Source: Sphaerulina vaccinii
Taxonomy: Eukaryota; Ascomycota; Dothideomycetes; Mycosphaerellales; Mycosphaerellaceae
Reading direction: 5' to 3'
DNA length: 64,000 nt
Assembly (NCBI GenBank): GCA_022570795.1
Contig: JAKUDP010000013.1
Location: 186,001-250,000 of the forward strand
Part shown: positions 62,984 through 64,000 of the stretch, piece by piece
Layout of the letters: every line of letters begins with the position of its first letter
How positions within the stretch are numbered: the stretch's first letter is position 1
Notes under the pieces: model-generated
The model's database searches: none
What the model saw: only the letters and a program-made list of their open reading frames with translations
What the model was told of the DNA's origin: nothing
Position numbers and translations under genes: made by a program

Positions 62984-63560
62984 CGTGGCAGCCTAGTAGC
63001 GTGTTTGCTGGGTAGATAGTGAGGCTGGTCGTGGTGGTGGAGTGGTGAGAGATCACAAAGAGAGGGCGGGCGTGCTGAGAGCGTGCTGTCCCACCAAGGT
63101 GTGAATGGTGATCCGTGACCCGGTGACTGTGCCCTGCCCTGCCCAGCGACAGACGCTATGCCGAAGTGGAGAACGAACGAAAGAGAATCTTCGTCTTCTT
63201 TCTTTGGTAGTCGACAGTTGAAGGACTTGATGTACAATGTGGCAGCGCTGGGGAAAGTGATATGCGAGTGAACAGGGTGATGTCTATGTCCTCAGTGGAT
63301 GTCTTGAGACTGTCTTTGTTCGATCAGACTTGGAAGTGAGGGAGACATAGACATGACTGTTCCAAAGTGCACTGGCCACTGGCCACAACGGCCATAGCGG
63401 GACAGCGACAAGGGTTTGTTGACATGACGCAGCCTCGAGTGTCTTTCCAATCTCACTGCCTTCTCGACATGTACGACCCACTCATATCAACTTCTTGATC
63501 ATCATGCGCATAGGATAGACTCGACCAACAGTACTGAACATATTGTAACCACCACCAACA
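62984..63560. promoter_or_regulatory. divergent promoter region (HAPSTR1-like gene and SCP1)
   Basis: This 577-bp region separates two divergently transcribed genes. ACAACAATGG-type leader sequence directly precedes SCP1. No TATA box is obvious. Short ORFs inside are not supportable. Confidence 0.45.
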
Positions 63561-64000
63561 ATGGCTTCTGTAACATCCCTCGACCAAGACATGCGCAACC
63601 TCCGAGCAGCACGATACACTCCGCAGGCAGCCAACGAGGCGCGACAATGGATCGAGTCAACGCTCGGAGAATCACTACCATCTGGTGACCTGCTGGACGC
63701 TCTGAAAGACGGAGTCGCGCTATGCAAACTGGTCAACTTGGCAGTGCAAGGCCAGGCTGGTGCTATCAAGTTCAAGGCCAGCGCAATGCCTTTCGTGCAG
63801 ATGGAGAACATCAGCCATTTCCTGCGAGCTTGCGAGATGTCGCCGCTGAATATGCCTGCGCATGATCGATTCCTGACTGTCGACTTGTATGAGCACAAAG
63901 ATCCTGCCCAAGTGCTACAGACCATCGGAGCTCTCAGCAGGCAGGCGCATAAAATCAACCCCTCACGATTTCCCACGATGATAGGACCGAAGAAGAATGG
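63561..64000 (+). CDS. SCP1: transgelin/calponin-homology actin-bundling protein Scp1, N-terminal part
   Basis: The frame opens at 63561 (AACAATGGCT) and runs off the window after 146 codons. A single calponin-homology domain covers about residues 22-135: EARQWIESTLGESLPSGDLL, LKDGVALCKLVNLAVQ, FKASAMPFVQMENISHFLRA, HDRFLTVDLYEHKDPAQVLQ. The final PSRFPTMIGPKKN is where transgelins continue to the calponin repeat and actin-binding tail. Scp1 cross-links F-actin in cortical patches with fimbrin. The visible part is intact and intronless. A later intron and the C terminus lie outside. Confidence 0.92.
   Translation, partial: MASVTSLDQDMRNLRAARYTPQAANEARQWIESTLGESLPSGDLLDALKDGVALCKLVNLAVQGQAGAIKFKASAMPFVQMENISHFLRACEMSPLNMPAHDRFLTVDLYEHKDPAQVLQTIGALSRQAHKINPSRFPTMIGPKKN

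Noticed and set aside
1..64000. CRISPR arrays, operons, riboswitches
   Set aside because: Nothing fits; the sequence is clearly nuclear fungal DNA with introns and monocistronic genes.

Overview
The window reads as a chromosomal segment of a filamentous ascomycete, most likely a dothideomycete of the Mycosphaerella/Cladosporium type. The evidence is short (about 47-120 nt) introns with GTAAGT-type donors, CTAAC-like branch points and CAG/TAG acceptors; Pezizomycotina-type gene families (HET, DUF3669, OPT transporter, bicupin oxalate decarboxylase, fungal_trans-like factor); and an NADP-mannitol dehydrogenase closely resembling the Cladosporium allergen type. The species assignment is inference; no search was possible.

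Layout. 1-7 kb: the 5' part of a DUF7514-like gene, UGP1 (UDP-glucose pyrophosphorylase), a tandem dihydroneopterin aldolase, and a tRNA-Arg(UCG) whose acceptor stem appears to be split by a spliceosomal-type intron. 7-12 kb: an alpha/beta hydrolase, a HET-domain pseudogene and a Tim17-like membrane protein. 12-24 kb is dense: mitochondrial RNase II (cyt-4/DSS1 type), a SnoaL-like protein, a cysteine-rich type I membrane protein, a PRMT3-like zinc-finger protein without a methyltransferase domain, an OPT transporter, and a decayed gene for a secreted five-repeat peptide precursor. 24-46 kb is gene-poor: an RS-rich protein, a tiny Gly/Arg/Met-rich protein, a DEDDh exonuclease, a DUF3669 gene with one premature stop, mannitol dehydrogenase, a fungal transcription-factor-like protein, a C2H2-like protein, and a conserved gene split by a MITE. 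46-64 kb is dense again: oxalate decarboxylase, a degenerate triplicated element, CDT1, an MFS transporter, a kinase with altered HRD/DFG motifs, a seven-helix receptor-like protein, an F-box-like zinc protein, small membrane proteins including a Dmo2-type one, a HAPSTR1-like protein, and the start of SCP1 (calponin/transgelin).

Genes are monocistronic and mixed in orientation, as usual in fungi; there is no operon and no clear biosynthetic cluster. Housekeeping genes (UGP1, RNase II, CDT1, SCP1) alternate with accessory ones (HET, DUF3669, the repeat peptide), and the accessory genes carry the lesions. The observations most worth a second look are the intron-split tRNA-Arg, the repeat-peptide precursor locus, and the exon disrupted by a MITE.
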